From: Congeria kusceri
Taxonomy: Eukaryota; Mollusca; Bivalvia; Myida; Dreissenidae
Length of the DNA stretch: 64,000 nt
Assembly: GCA_027627225.1 (NCBI GenBank)
Contig: CM051024.1
Span: 48,580,547 to 48,644,546, forward strand
Direction: 5' to 3'
Part shown: positions 56,801 through 64,000 of the stretch, piece by piece
How the letters are laid out: each line of letters starts with the position of its first letter
Position numbering within the stretch: the stretch's first letter is position 1
The notes under the pieces: generated by a model
The model's input: only the letters and a program-made list of their open reading frames with translations
What the model was told of the DNA's origin: nothing
Database searches by the model: none
Made by a program: the position numbers and the translations under genes

Positions 56801-59800
56801 AGGTACATTTGACAGTGGCAGAAAAAGGTGGAAGAATGGTAGGTATACTAGTGTCATAGCCTAGCTAACGTTGGATTTAGTGTTGTACATTTGACAGTGG
56901 TTGAAAAAGGAGGAAGACTGGTAGGTGTACCAGTGTCATAGCCTAGCTGACGTTGGATTTAGGTACATTTGACAGTGGCAGAAAAAGGTGGAAGAATGGT
57001 AGGTATACCAGTGTCATAGCCTAGCTAACGTTGGATTTAGGTACATATTACAGTGGCTGAAAAAAAGAAGGAAGACATGTATTTATACCAGGGGTGTGGA
57101 AATATCAAACTCATTTACTTGTCCATGGACAAGTTCATTGCGAATATCTACTGGTTCCCAAGCAACAGTCACTAGTCCAAACAAAAATATAGTTTGTATT
57201 CCAGGCCTTCCTTATATATGTTTAATTAAATAATAAATAAAACACAATAAGTTATTCAAATAAGTACCGGTATAAGATAATACGAAAATTAATTTCCATC
57301 TTTTACATCATTTTTACACTCTGAAATTGTACTTGTCCATGGACAAGGACATTTTGACTTGTCTGACAGTAAAATTAGCAGTGTCGTACAAGTCGGGCAT
57401 AGGATTTCCCCACCCCTGTTATACTAGTGTCATATTTAAGCCAGGTGGGTTTGCATGAAAGTAGAAGTAGTGTTGTGTTGGATCTAGGTACATTTGACAG
57501 TGAAAGAAAAAGAAGAAAAGATATGTAGTAGCAGAGCGAGTTGAGTGTGGCAGAAAGGTGTATTGTTATGTTGGATTTAAGATTAAGTTATATTTGAGAG
57601 CAAATAGGTTTGTAAAACGTCCATGGTTTTCTGAAATTAATGTACAACTGTGTACCTTCGTGACATAAATTCCATTTTATACTTTGTAAGTCAAACAAGG
57701 AATTTCTGTTTGGGTTGTTACAAACATGTTGTTAGGCGAGCACCAGTCTTTTTTTTCAGCAGGACTTAAGTTTTAACGATAATATCATGACATATATTGT
57801 GAAGATATTGTATTTCAAGGTTGAATTTCTATTGAAATATTCGTATTGTACAAGAAGCTAATGATGCAGCTTTGTTTTTTCAGAGAGCGCCAGTTGGCAG
57901 CAGAAAAGGCTGAGAAAGAGAGACTGGAACTGGAGAAGAAGCGAGAACGGGAATTGGCATTGAAGAAAGAGATGGAAAGGGTTAAGGAACTGGTGTGTTG
58001 TTTGTCTTTATTGACGCTTATACACATTATTAAAATAAACAACACACTGTTTTCTTATTATACATGATACTTAAAATTCATTGTTTCTGTTTCGATGAAA
58101 TGGTTTCTAGTCTCATTTCATATTACACATTGGTTTTCCCTCCCTGTCTGGCACAAACTCCTCTCTTCCCATTATTTTCTATAACATTGTGAAACGAATT
58201 TTCATCATATTAAAACAGAAATAATGTTTTCACATTCATAATGTTGGTACAAAGAAATATGAGTCCTTACACAAATCATAACTTTTTTAAAGATTACTAA
58301 TATGGTTCTTTCTGAATGATTTTAAGGAATTAAACTGCTGATTGAATATTTACTGTGCCTTTATTCTTTCAGGAGCGTCAGAAACTTGCGGAGGAAGAGG
58401 CGGCGAGAGAGGAGCAGAGGAAACGTGACTTGGAAGTGAAGAAACTGGTGGACAAGCATAACAGTCAGGTGCAGCAGGCCCCGCCCAACAAGCCCGCCCC
58501 AGGCCCCGCCCTGCCACGCCCCAACCTGAACAAGACCCACTCCCTGGAGGAGGCCACCGTTAACACGAGCGCCAAAGAGAACGACTCGTATGTCCCTCCT
58601 GTACTTTTCATTGGTTGTGAATGAGACAAAAGAATTTTAGCATGTCTTGCCGATGTTTGATTGGTTGTAAGAGATAATTAAAGAAGGAAATAATGGTTGT
58701 TCACTTTAACATCTCACTAAGTCAGGTCTGCAAAACTTTTTAATGAAAATCTAGGTTGTAAAATGTTCTTCAAAACTATAATGGATATATCTTAATTTTT
58801 TATGGTCTTCAGCTTTTGGTTGTTTCAGCAGTTATGAGATGACTCCAAAGCGAGTACCTCAGCCTTCCACCTCTGAGAACTATTGCATTGATGACCTCAA
58901 CTCTGGCGATGAGACAGATGATGAAGATGCTCCCAGGAAAAAGATCCCGGACTGGGCCCTTGGTAAGCATTGTAGAATTTGTTGTTTGTTTTTGTGGTTG
59001 TGTGTGAAAATAAGTTTGCATTCAGGGTTCGAATTGAGCGAAAAAAGCCACTCGCAAAAAAATGCGAGTGGCTTTTGAGCTTACTCGCAAAATGAGAAGT
59101 TAACGCACACAAAATATTTATTGTTGTATTCATTAAACATCACATATTATAACTCATTAATTATTTTAGGTATATATGTAAACAATTTTGTTTCATTCAT
59201 AAATAATTCATATATTTTTTTTTATTAACATAACAAAGCATTCTACTGTAGTTACCTTGCAGTAATATTTCCATTTGAAACAAAAAATAAAATCCATTAA
59301 AAACCCAGTTCTTTAATATTAACACCAGTTAAAACTGATAAGACTGACAGCGTGATGTCAACAACAAGTAATTAAGTCTTCCTAATCTGCAAGCTGTACA
59401 GCCATAGCAACAGTGTCAGTTTGACTTCAAAGGTCTTTGATGTCTCTGTCGAAATCGGGTCATTGTCTAGCAGTTTGTAGCAGTATGCAGTTGATACATT
59501 TAGCACATAAAGCATCAATCAATACTACTGTGCATGTACAATGCAAGCACAGCCGATAGAGCATTAATGAATTCGCGTTTTAGGTGAAATTTTGAGGGTG
59601 TCAAAAAATCATACTGCTGTTTTGATGTATAAGTTTTCTGTCCAAACATTCTCCATTTTAATTCAAAGACATGTATATTTTGTCACCCCCATTTAAATGT
59701 AGAAAGGTCCTAAATACTCGCGAAATATCGGTTAACTTCGGCCCATTCGCCACTAACCGTAAATCTAATCGATCTGATCCGAAACTGAAATTATTTTCAC

Positions 59801-61669
59801 GAAATAAGCATTACTTTTAGAGTGTTGAGTTATTTTCAATTAAATGTGTTAAATAAATGCTTATTTGTGTTTAAAGATGAAAATTGTTGTGAATTTATGT
59901 TTACATTTAATCATGACATTTTCGCGATATGTCTGGTGTATTTCATTACACTAAAGTTAGAATAGTTATAAATAAACGTTATCACACAGATTTGCCAGTT
60001 TGTTGAAACTCTTGTTGACGCAATGTAATTAAAATGTCAATTAAATTTTTTCTGGAACACACTTAAAAAAAGTGTTTATTATTTTTCTGATTTTGGTAAC
60101 CAAGGATATGTGAACCTCAGCTTGTTACATTTATATTTAAAATGTTTACACAAAACACTGTTTCTTTAACATTTATGCAAAAATAATTCATTTAATATCG
60201 ATACTTCTCTTAGATTATAATTAGAAGAGAAAAAATATTTTAACATAGAAGGAAAATAATTGATTTTTTTCTTGTCTTATTTTTCATAATTTTCATTTTT
60301 TAAATTACATAGGATTGCTTCACTCCAAATGTTATACCTTGAAATTTTTGCTGTGAACCTATGTCAATTTATACCTTTTTACTCTCAGATAAGGTTATAT
60401 TATATTTTGGTATTACTGATTTTGACAAACTATGAAATAAAAGTATTAAAAAAATACAAAAATTGGTGTTTAGCATATTTTTACTGTAATGAAATCTGTT
60501 GTTTTTTACCATGTGCTTAGCCGAATTTAATGTCATAAGTATTGTTGGTCAACTTTAGGGATTATGTTTGTTATACTTTTTCATAAGATACACCTTTAAC
60601 TTATAAATTAAAGCTATTCAGGAATTTGACAAATATGTCAGTCATTTTTGTAAGTGTACCCCATCAAAATTTTAGGTTGAAGTAGAAAAATGAGGGGTTA
60701 TAACAAAAATCGCATTTTTGTCAAAACGTGTGGTTAGATTTTGTTTATATAATTACAGTTTAGTATCATAATAGATTTAATGATAAAAGATAATAAGAAA
60801 GTCAAGGTCTGAAAAAAGTCCCATTAGGGGCTTTCTACCTTAAAAACCATTTAAATGGGGGTGACAAAATATACATGTCTTTGAATTAAAATGGAGAATG
60901 TTTGGACAGAAAACTTATTGAATATTAGCATGACGAATTACTTTCAATGTGGATTGTTATGTGTTTTTAAAGGTGAGCGTATTCGAAATTTACTTTGTTT
61001 TATCAATGTTAATTTAGTGCAATATATTACATAAACACAACAACAAATATGGAGAAAATGGGAATACTAAATCAGCAAGCATTGCCAAAACATTACTGCA
61101 AATTTTTCTAATTTATTTTCTCAAATTTTGGCTTCAAAAATCGGGTTCGCGTTATTCACATTTGTTACGTCACTCGCAAAATTTTGCGAGGTGGGGAAAA
61201 CGTTTTCGCAATTTCCGAAACTTACATTTTGCGAGTATGAAAGCCCAAATTCGAACCCTGGCATTTGCGATATAGTTATGAGTAGTTTCCTTGTTCAATG
61301 CCAATACAATACATGAAAATCTAAGGTTGAGAAAGAAATTGTTGTATCTGCTTAATATTTCTAAATCAGATACAATAGTTCAATGCTCAACCCTTGAAAT
61401 ACATCTACCTTCTTACCTCTGTATATTTCTGATATCACTTCATATAATATAAATATACATTCTTTACTCCTTTAACAGGCTCCACCCTGAAGGCTCAGCT
61501 GATTAAGCAGTTCTACCACCCGCCAGACCTTAATGCCCTGTTTGGACCCATTGATGCACCGGACCTGAACGAACTTTTCCAGAAGAAAAGGGCTCGCTTC
61601 AACAAGAGGACCAGCTCTGCCTACTGGGACACGCCCATCCAAAAACCCGGGCTTCTCGGAAGAAAATAA
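38675..61669 (+). CDS. INCENP: INCENP, inner centromere protein, complete: 18 coding exons, 1,097 codons
   Basis: INCENP is the scaffold of the chromosomal passenger complex, joining survivin and borealin at its N-terminus to Aurora B kinase at its C-terminus. It acts at centromeres, the spindle midzone and the midbody. Eighteen exons join with matching phases into 3,294 nt with no internal stop. Order: CEN-box helix (1-53) and basic TPLAKRKTRRIKK; a disordered Lys/Ser/Thr/Pro/Glu-rich middle (95-690) with an HP1-type PVLKI at 166-170 and many TP/SP sites; KSFIAKNSP, equal to vertebrate KSFIKRNTP, before the helix; a charged single alpha helix (about 696-935) over exons 11-16; the YEMTPK box; and the IN-box with IPDWALG, LIKQFYHPPDLNALFG and KKRARFNKRTSSAYW. 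T1079-S1080-S1081 is the TSS motif phosphorylated by Aurora B. Human INCENP is about 918 residues; the excess is in the middle. Confidence 0.95.
39365..39490 (+). CDS. INCENP: INCENP exon 2 (basic PKTPLAKRKTRR)
   Basis: The acceptor is TTTTACAG and the donor GTATGTGG at 39491. It encodes SPDQYILPKTPLAKRKTRR, similar to vertebrate INCENP PKTPSQKNRRKKRR directly after the CEN box, which confirms exon 1. Confidence 0.9.
39621..41070. mobile_element. MITE, CAGGG-CCCTG ends, nested in the outer element
   Basis: The left end CAGGGCCTTCCCCCGGATTT and the right end CTGGGGAAATCCCTG are imperfect inverted repeats that also share GCGCCCC blocks. The flanks AACTT and GACTT differ at one base, compatible with a 5-bp duplication. 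It contains the element at 40478-40847. Confidence 0.68.
40478..40847. mobile_element. MITE, CAGTGTTTTTT ends, 5-bp duplication ATGTT
   Basis: It starts CAGTGTTTTTTTAGGGGCAA and ends CCAAAAAACACTG. The target duplication ATGTT is exact at 40473-40477 and 40848-40852. Relatives are at 47560-47840 and a fragment at 18374. Confidence 0.88.
41209..41996. mobile_element. MITE, CAGGGGTCTC ends, 5-bp duplication TAAGC
   Basis: It starts CAGGGGTCTCTCTCTGG and ends TTTGAGACCCCTG. TAAGC is exact at 41204-41208 and 41997-42001. Its interior (GAGTACCTGTACCCTCAGGC, ATGATGCCGAATTTCGGCAT) is shared in inverted order with 44007-44816. Confidence 0.92.
42188..42416. mobile_element. Fold-back element, GAGGC-GCCTT ends (copy 4 of 4)
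   Basis: It has GAGGCGTGTTGTGGTAAACC at the left and CGGGTTTCCTCACGACCTGC at the right, with the inner GATCAGCCTGTGCAGTCCGC hairpin. It ends about 50 bp before INCENP exon 3. Confidence 0.85.
42465..42551 (+). CDS. INCENP: INCENP exon 3
   Basis: The acceptor is TGTCTTTCAG and the donor GTAAAT. It encodes RTQGTSRKRLATETFSDDED and the short acidic segment that follows. It keeps phase 2 on both sides. Confidence 0.88.
42936..43749 (+). CDS. INCENP: INCENP exon 4 (long disordered region, PVLKI motif)
   Basis: The acceptor is TTGTGTTCCAG and the donor GTAAAT at 43750. It encodes 271 codons, rich in K, S, T, P and E. PVLKI (166-170) occupies the place and form of the vertebrate HP1-binding PVVEI. 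DRSAVIQNFSKMNVKEKVHA and the basic KVTLRLSMPRSSRKSFRKSL follow. It leaves in phase 0. Confidence 0.93.
43852..45037. mobile_element. MITE, CAGTCTTCGAAAT ends, duplication GTAAT, interrupted
   Basis: The left end CAGTCTTCGAAATTAAC and the right end GATTTCGAAGACTG are inverted. GTAAT flanks it at 43846-43850 (one extra T) and 45038-45042. The element at 44007-44816 sits inside it, so its own length is about 370 bp. Confidence 0.82.
44007..44816. mobile_element. MITE, CAGGGGTCTC ends (second copy, inverted), duplication GTTAT
   Basis: It starts CAGGGGTCTCGATCTCCG and ends CCAGAGAGAGACCCCTG. GTTAT is exact at 44002-44006 and 44817-44821. It is inserted in the 43852-45037 element. Confidence 0.92.
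45411..45473 (+). CDS. INCENP: INCENP exon 5
   Basis: A 21-codon exon in phase 0, with acceptor TGCTTTGCAG and donor GTATTA. It encodes TETKPVRTRTRLRLKKKQAN and one Glu. It is skippable without frameshift. Confidence 0.82.
45553..47013 (-). repeat. Long array element (GTGAGCT-hairpin family), inverted
   Basis: Read on the minus strand, it starts at the GAGGGCCATGATGGCCCAAA hairpin (46980-47013) and ends at the AGCACTTCGTGCTCAGGTGA hairpin (45553-45585). It contains about five 170-bp units with CAAAGGGCAATAACTC and ACTTTTTCATCC-type motifs. The 46530-46980 stretch is not made of units and holds a spliceable open segment. Confidence 0.75.
47291..47529 (+). CDS. INCENP: INCENP exon 6 (acidic)
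   Basis: The acceptor is CCCTCCAG and the donor GTAAAC at 47530. It encodes an acidic, low-complexity E/S/G-rich stretch (AESAESMESATESGASETGG onward). It enters in phase 0 and leaves in phase 2. Confidence 0.88.
47560..47840. mobile_element. Relative of the CAGTGTTTTTT MITE in INCENP intron 6
   Basis: It shares TAATTTAGGGCCGAACTTCT then GCCCCATTCCCCTGCTTAAA, CCCCTCAGAATGTAAGCTTT and CTTTCCCCCAAAGGTGA with 40478-40847. The ends read CAGTTGGTTTTTTTTGG and GGTGAAAAAACTG. A long G-run lies near 47570-47583. Confidence 0.78.
48176..48309 (+). CDS. INCENP: INCENP exon 7
   Basis: The acceptor is TTACTTAG and the donor GTACCT. It encodes RTRSVEKPVVEKAAPVPRQS, then RTKNRAAQKV. It leaves in phase 1. 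Confidence 0.87.
48493..49288. repeat. Array element with CCCCCACA / TGTGGGGG ends
   Basis: It opens ATACCCCCACAAACAAACAA and closes CATATTGTGGGGGTATA. About four units carry GGTACACATGTGTAGCATCA, TAAAATACAGGTCAAGTTCG and ACTTTGGTTACAAACCACTA. The layout is like the element at 53723-54774. Confidence 0.75.
49405..49555 (+). CDS. INCENP: INCENP exon 8
   Basis: The acceptor is TTTAACATAG and the donor GTTCGC at 49556, less typical but phase-consistent. It encodes AVNKNDNVADGEKQERPRVT through FWAPSTPVRA. Confidence 0.85.
49785..49916 (+). CDS. INCENP: INCENP exon 9
   Basis: The acceptor is TCTTTAAAG and the donor GTATGT at 49917. It encodes STRTKTCKRQHEDESDGENA through NNTPMDG, a basic then Ser/Asp-rich segment. 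Confidence 0.86.
50284..50464 (+). CDS. INCENP: INCENP exon 10 (KSFIAKNSP region)
   Basis: The acceptor is CCTTGCAG and the donor GTATGC. It encodes DSSDDQFPSCPRDMVIRPHP through LVKSFIAKNSPAIKPTIK. The end matches the vertebrate sequence just before the single-helix domain. Confidence 0.92.
50585..50979. mobile_element. Short MITE, CAGGGCTT ends, in INCENP intron 10
   Basis: The left end CAGGGCTTGCATAATGG and the right end TAATGAAAGCCCTG are inverted. The interior has GGAAGTTTGGGAG and its complement-like CCAGGAAGTTCAAACTTCC. No clean target duplication is seen. Confidence 0.65.
51035..51144 (+). CDS. INCENP: INCENP exon 11 (start of single alpha helix)
   Basis: The acceptor is TGTATGTAG and the donor GTGAGT. 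It encodes EIQEKKKRELEEKQRKEMER onward, with i/i+4 alternating Glu and Lys/Arg. Confidence 0.93.
51676..51843 (+). CDS. INCENP: INCENP exon 12 (single alpha helix)
   Basis: The acceptor is TCTTTGTAG and the donor GTAGGC at 51844. It encodes KREEKWKKVQDVREIQLQKE through EEQEKQRLR. Reading into the intron meets TAG at once. Confidence 0.93.
51925..52832. repeat. 45-bp minisatellite in INCENP intron 12, about 20 copies
   Basis: The unit contains TGATAAAGGCTGGGGTATAT and GCAGTGATCACAGTCTTGAT then GTGTG, including TGATCA palindromes. The period of 45 leaves long stop-free stretches in two plus frames (51857-52876 and 52029-52865) and on the minus strand (51914-52849). It begins about 80 bp after exon 12. 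These frames have no protein family resemblance and are rejected as genes. Confidence 0.96.
53723..54774. repeat. Nested array element with ATGCCCCCAC / GTGGGGGCAT ends
   Basis: It starts TATGCCCCCACTTTAGAGGG and ends AATGTGGGGGCATCCGTGTC then TACACGTCTAG. Units include GTGAACTTGTGCACCTGGGT and AAAAAATGACATTTTTGGAC. It sits inside the 52963-55365 element and itself carries a MITE. Confidence 0.78.
53750..54062. mobile_element. AGGGAAA-end MITE (copy 3 of 4, best preserved)
   Basis: The left TAGATAGGGAAATATCT and the right AGATCTTTCCCTATCTA form a 17-bp inverted terminus with one mismatch. The interior has AAGGAGCAGGGTG twice. It is inserted in the 53723-54774 element. Confidence 0.85.
55567..55642 (+). 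CDS. INCENP: INCENP exon 13 (single alpha helix)
   Basis: The acceptor is TTGTTGAAG and the donor GTGGGT. It encodes LQKIVEAEERRKQEEAERQK onward. It is 76 nt, separated from exon 12 by a 3.7-kb intron. Confidence 0.9.
56308..56513 (+). CDS. INCENP: INCENP exon 14 (single alpha helix, GC donor)
   Basis: The acceptor is CCTGTTGCAG. It encodes LVQEKFQEEFLARKREHEEQ through WQKKKEER. No phase-2 GT donor fits near the end, whereas AG|GCATGT at 56514 gives the phase needed by exon 15. Confidence 0.87.
56555..57065. repeat. 78-bp minisatellite in INCENP intron 14, about 6-7 copies
   Basis: The unit GTTGGATTTAGGTACATTTG, ACAGTGGCAGAAAAAGGTGG, AAGACTGGTAGGTATACCAG, TGTCATAGCCTAGCTGAC is repeated with substitutions. 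A detached copy lies near 57475-57530. The array starts about 40 bp after exon 14. Confidence 0.93.
57089..57418. mobile_element. MITE, CAGGGGTGTGGAAAT ends, 6-bp duplication TTATAC
   Basis: CAGGGGTGTGGAAAT and ATTTCCCCACCCCTG are inverted with one mismatch. TTATAC is exact at 57083-57088 and 57419-57424. Each side of the element holds a CTTGTCCATGGACAAG palindrome (57117-57134 as an 18-bp palindrome, and 57332-57347). Confidence 0.87.
57884..57992 (+). CDS. INCENP: INCENP exon 15 (single alpha helix)
   Basis: The acceptor is GTTTTTTCAG and the donor GTGTGT. It encodes ERQLAAEKAEKERLELEKKR onward. It enters in phase 2 and leaves in phase 0. Confidence 0.92.
58373..58587 (+). CDS. INCENP: INCENP exon 16 (end of helix, Pro-rich linker)
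   Basis: The acceptor is TATTCTTTCAG and the donor GTATGT. It encodes ERQKLAEEEAAREEQRKRDL, then a proline-rich linker (QAPPNKPAPGPALPRP) and NKTHSLEEATVNTS. Confidence 0.93.
58829..58962 (+). CDS. INCENP: INCENP exon 17 (YEMTPK, acidic, IPDWALG)
   Basis: The acceptor is TTGTTTCAG (58820-58828), with a second AG three bases on; the donor is GTAAGC. It encodes SYEMTPKRVPQPSTSENYCI, the acidic LNSGDETDDED, and KKIPDWALG, the start of the IN-box. Confidence 0.95.
59023..61260. mobile_element. 2.2-kb element, CAGGGTTCGAATT ends, 5-bp duplication GCATT, in INCENP intron 17
   Basis: CAGGGTTCGAATT and AATTCGAACCCTG terminate it. GCATT is exact at 59018-59022 and 61261-61265. Near each end, CTCGCAAAA motifs recur. 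No transposase was recognised. It contains long inverted arms at 59630-59699 and 60849-60918. Confidence 0.9.
59630..60918. mobile_element. Long inverted repeat (about 70 bp arms, 1.1-kb spacer)
   Basis: 59630-59699 (TAAGTTTTCTGTCCAAACAT onward to CCCCCATTTAAATG) is the reverse complement of 60849-60918 with no mismatch I could see. The match continues inward with a short gap (TAGAAAGG). It may be a second transposon nested in the 59023-61260 element or its inner arms. Confidence 0.85.
61479..61669 (+). CDS. INCENP: INCENP exon 18 (IN-box, TSS motif, stop)
   Basis: The acceptor is TTTAACAG. It encodes STLKAQLIKQFYHPPDLNAL, DLNELFQKKRARFNKRTSS and AYW, closing at TAA 61667-61669. This is the Aurora B-binding and activating segment and is highly conserved. 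Confidence 0.97.
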
Positions 61670-63700
61670 TCGTGTTTTGGAAATTTCGTCTTTTTACAAT
61701 TTTTATGGAGAACAGATGTGATTCAGTCTGTTGTGGTTTCTGGACAGAATTTGGATATGATACTGCTTTTCTTTCACGTTTGTTTAGAAATAACAGTACA
61801 CCACAATGTATACAATGCAGTGAGCTGCAAGATTTCAAGTATGTCATGTGAAAAAAAAATAAGATGAAAGGGTAATTGCATGGAGAAATGAAGATGCATG
61901 CGGTCATATGGTCAAATGTTCATTGTAGAATGTGGAAAATGCTTCAGATCTCAACAAGTGACAGTTTGAAAGTGTCGTTTATTATCAGCTGGACATACAG
62001 ACGAAATCATTGACAAACGTTTCTGATGAACAGTGATACATCTCAAACAATAGTGATCTCTTCAGGAACTATGTTAGTGCTTTATGAAGTGTGCTTTAGC
62101 GAAGAGTTTGGGATAGATTGGGATGAAGATAGACTTGAGCAATCTCAGTGACTACAGCAGAAAAGGATTCCAAATGTTTGTCTTCCGGATGGATTCCAAG
62201 TGCAAAGGGAACATTATATTATTGTATGGTTATAGTGATACAATGTTTTTTGTGTTTACAGTTATCTGTTTTATTTTAGCTGCAGATGTAGATTTTTTAT
62301 TCAGCGTAATAGATGTATGATATAATCAAGTGTGTGCCAATTATACACTTTATGTGTATATGTTTAACATTTGTACTGTGCTTCATTGTATTTCTTTCTG
62401 TCAGATTGTGTATATGTATGTGATAAGAAATTTTAAGGAAAAATGGTTTTAAATGGAATTTTGTATCATATTTTTAATGTAGACAAAATATTTTTGTCGC
62501 TTACAAAAGTGTTATTTTGATACAAAAAACAAGATGCGTGTGTGTCTCTTTCTTCGATTATAACCAGTATTCAACAGTTCTGATTGTTGATTTGATTTTT
62601 GTCAATTTTTTGTTTCATACCGAGTACCATGGCAAAACTAAATGCTAAATAAACCTGCTTGAAACAAGTAGCTGCCATCATTGCAGCAGTAGTCTGTATG
62701 TATTACTGTATATGTATATTTTTTATCAATTATTGCTTTGATTAATTTATTCATGCTCAGTTTTTCACATGTTGAAAATTTTATTGTAATGTGCTGACAT
62801 TGTTTTTGTTTTTTTACTGAAAACATTTTACTATTTAATTGTCATTCTTCGTTTTCACCTCTGACAAAGTGCATGAACATTGTATTGATGTAAAAGCAAG
62901 TTTAACTACTTGCTCGTAACATTTTAGTAAATGTCTCAAGGTTATTAATTTTATTGGTACCCACTAGTGTAAACTTCTTTTTAAACATGATGCAACAGTT
63001 ACAAAATTGAGATGCATAAAATAATGGTCTGTTGAACCCTTTTTATACATGAATAATAAGCATAGTAGAGAAATATCTGTGGTCATATAAAGGAAGAGTG
63101 CTGCTCAAAAAGGAGCAGGGTGGGCGGGGGCCCGACTTTTGACATTTTCTAATAATTTGGTAATTTCAAGGTTTCTATCAGTTTTAATAATGTATTTAAT
63201 AGTTTTGTTTTATATTATAAATATGGCCTGTTATTTACTATTGAATACTTGCAAATATATTTTGAATGTCAAAGCTTATTCAACATTTCTCTATTAATTT
63301 ATCAAGGAGGCAAACATGGTGGATGCAAATTGATAATTTATGGAAGTAGTTTCAGAAATTGCTAGAATTATAATACAACGTTTTATTTTAATTTGCATCT
63401 TAACGTGCATGAGTTTTCTGTTTCACTGACACTTGTTGGTTCTTTCAATGTAAGATTAATCGTTAATAAATAAATTCAAAATGTCCATTTATATGCATAT
63501 GGGATAGGTCATAACTAATTGAAAATTTGCATTTGTTATTAATTGAAATGTTTCACCATCTGTATATGTCCTTAATCTGTCTGTCGTCCGTAAGTCTTCT
63601 TTATACGTTGGATGTTTATTAATTATTTGTCTGTGACTGTAAACAATGAAGACACCCGTTTTTAGAATGATAATAAAATGTTTGAAATGTAAAATTGTTC
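61670..63700 (+). other. INCENP: INCENP 3' UTR and polyadenylation region
   Basis: No new gene follows the stop. Candidate AATAAA signals are at about 62647, 63465-63475 and 63673. Which is used cannot be told from sequence. An AGGGAAA-family MITE relative lies at about 63077-63310 (GAGTGCTGCTCAAAAAGGAG). Confidence 0.55.
63077..63310 (+). mobile_element. AGGGAAA-end MITE (copy 4 of 4, truncated)
   Basis: It shares TGCTGCTCAAAAAGGAGCAG then GGTG, GACATTTTCTAATAATTTGG and ACTATTGAATACTTGCAAAT with the other copies. The right end is lost. Confidence 0.7.
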
Positions 63701-64000
63701 TCGTTTGTTTTCGGGATATTCTTTGAAATTGTTATATTTACTGTCGTTTGACATATCTGATAAATGAATACCTTCTAGCAAGTTTAAAGTCTGTCACACT
63801 CACGATTTTGCCTACGAGCAGCCAACTGTTTTCACTCTTCACTATGCATCCGTGCGATTTTGGACATCACGACGTCTCGTGCACAGTCATTGCACCAACG
63901 TAGGCAAACGTAGTGACTGCGTAGTAACATCGAGATAAACCGTGCAGGCAACGTTACCAATCGTCGCGTTGTCGTGGTCCATCCTGTAATTATCCGTAAG
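63701..64000. other. Downstream sequence, unrecognised, CpG-richer
   Basis: From about 63780 base composition becomes more CG-rich than its neighbours (ACGACGTCTCGTGC, CAACGTAGGCAAACGTAGTG). It may be the start of another repeat that continues past the window. Confidence 0.4.

Overview
The window is eukaryotic genomic DNA with an animal gene structure: short exons with conserved proteins, introns from about 0.2 to 25 kb with GT-AG borders, a low coding fraction, tRNA-derived SINEs, a LINE, many small non-autonomous DNA transposons and many minisatellites. Several repeat families (long arrays that open with AACAAGAGGGCCATGATGGCCC-type hairpins or end in GTGAGCT hairpins, and short C1q genes) are of the kind abundant in heterodont bivalves. 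A bivalve, possibly a dreissenid mussel, is my inference; nothing here proves the species.

Layout. (1) Positions 1-27,820, minus strand: the 5' part of a Ras-family GTPase gene closest to R-Ras2/M-Ras. Exon 1 (27710-27820), exon 2 (25929-26016) and exon 3 (426-528) are intact; the remaining exons lie left of the window. The 25.4-kb intron 2 is packed with repeats: tandem arrays with units of 34, 48, 51, 64, 33 and 71 bp, long arrays with units of about 150-180 bp, fold-back elements, SINEs and transposons. Three decayed copies of exon 3 sit directly upstream of the real exon. (2) 29,965-33,718, minus strand: a dead LINE-type retrotransposon. (3) 34,934-36,278, minus strand: a complete three-exon gene for a secreted coiled-coil plus C1q-domain protein. 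(4) 38,675-61,669, plus strand: a complete INCENP gene (inner centromere protein, the scaffold of the chromosomal passenger complex), 18 coding exons and 1,097 codons, reconstructed here exon by exon with consistent phases throughout. Its 3' UTR runs to about 63.7 kb.

INCENP is the main result on the gene side. It has the N-terminal survivin/borealin-binding segment, a basic and disordered middle with an HP1-type PVLKI motif, a long single-alpha-helix region split over six exons, and the IN-box ending in the Aurora-activating TSS motif. One intron is GC-AG, and one acceptor is a NAGNAG pair.

On the repeat side, the most striking pattern is a set of elements from different families that all begin with C(A/T)G, end with CTG, and are flanked by exact 5-bp target duplications (CAATG, GTTTC, ATGTT, TAAGC, GTTAT, GTAAT, GCATT; one shows 6 bp, TTATAC). 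Several are nested inside each other within INCENP introns. This suggests one still-unnamed transposase source, probably hAT-like, that has mobilised many unrelated short elements in this genome. I found no prokaryotic-type system, CRISPR array or operon.
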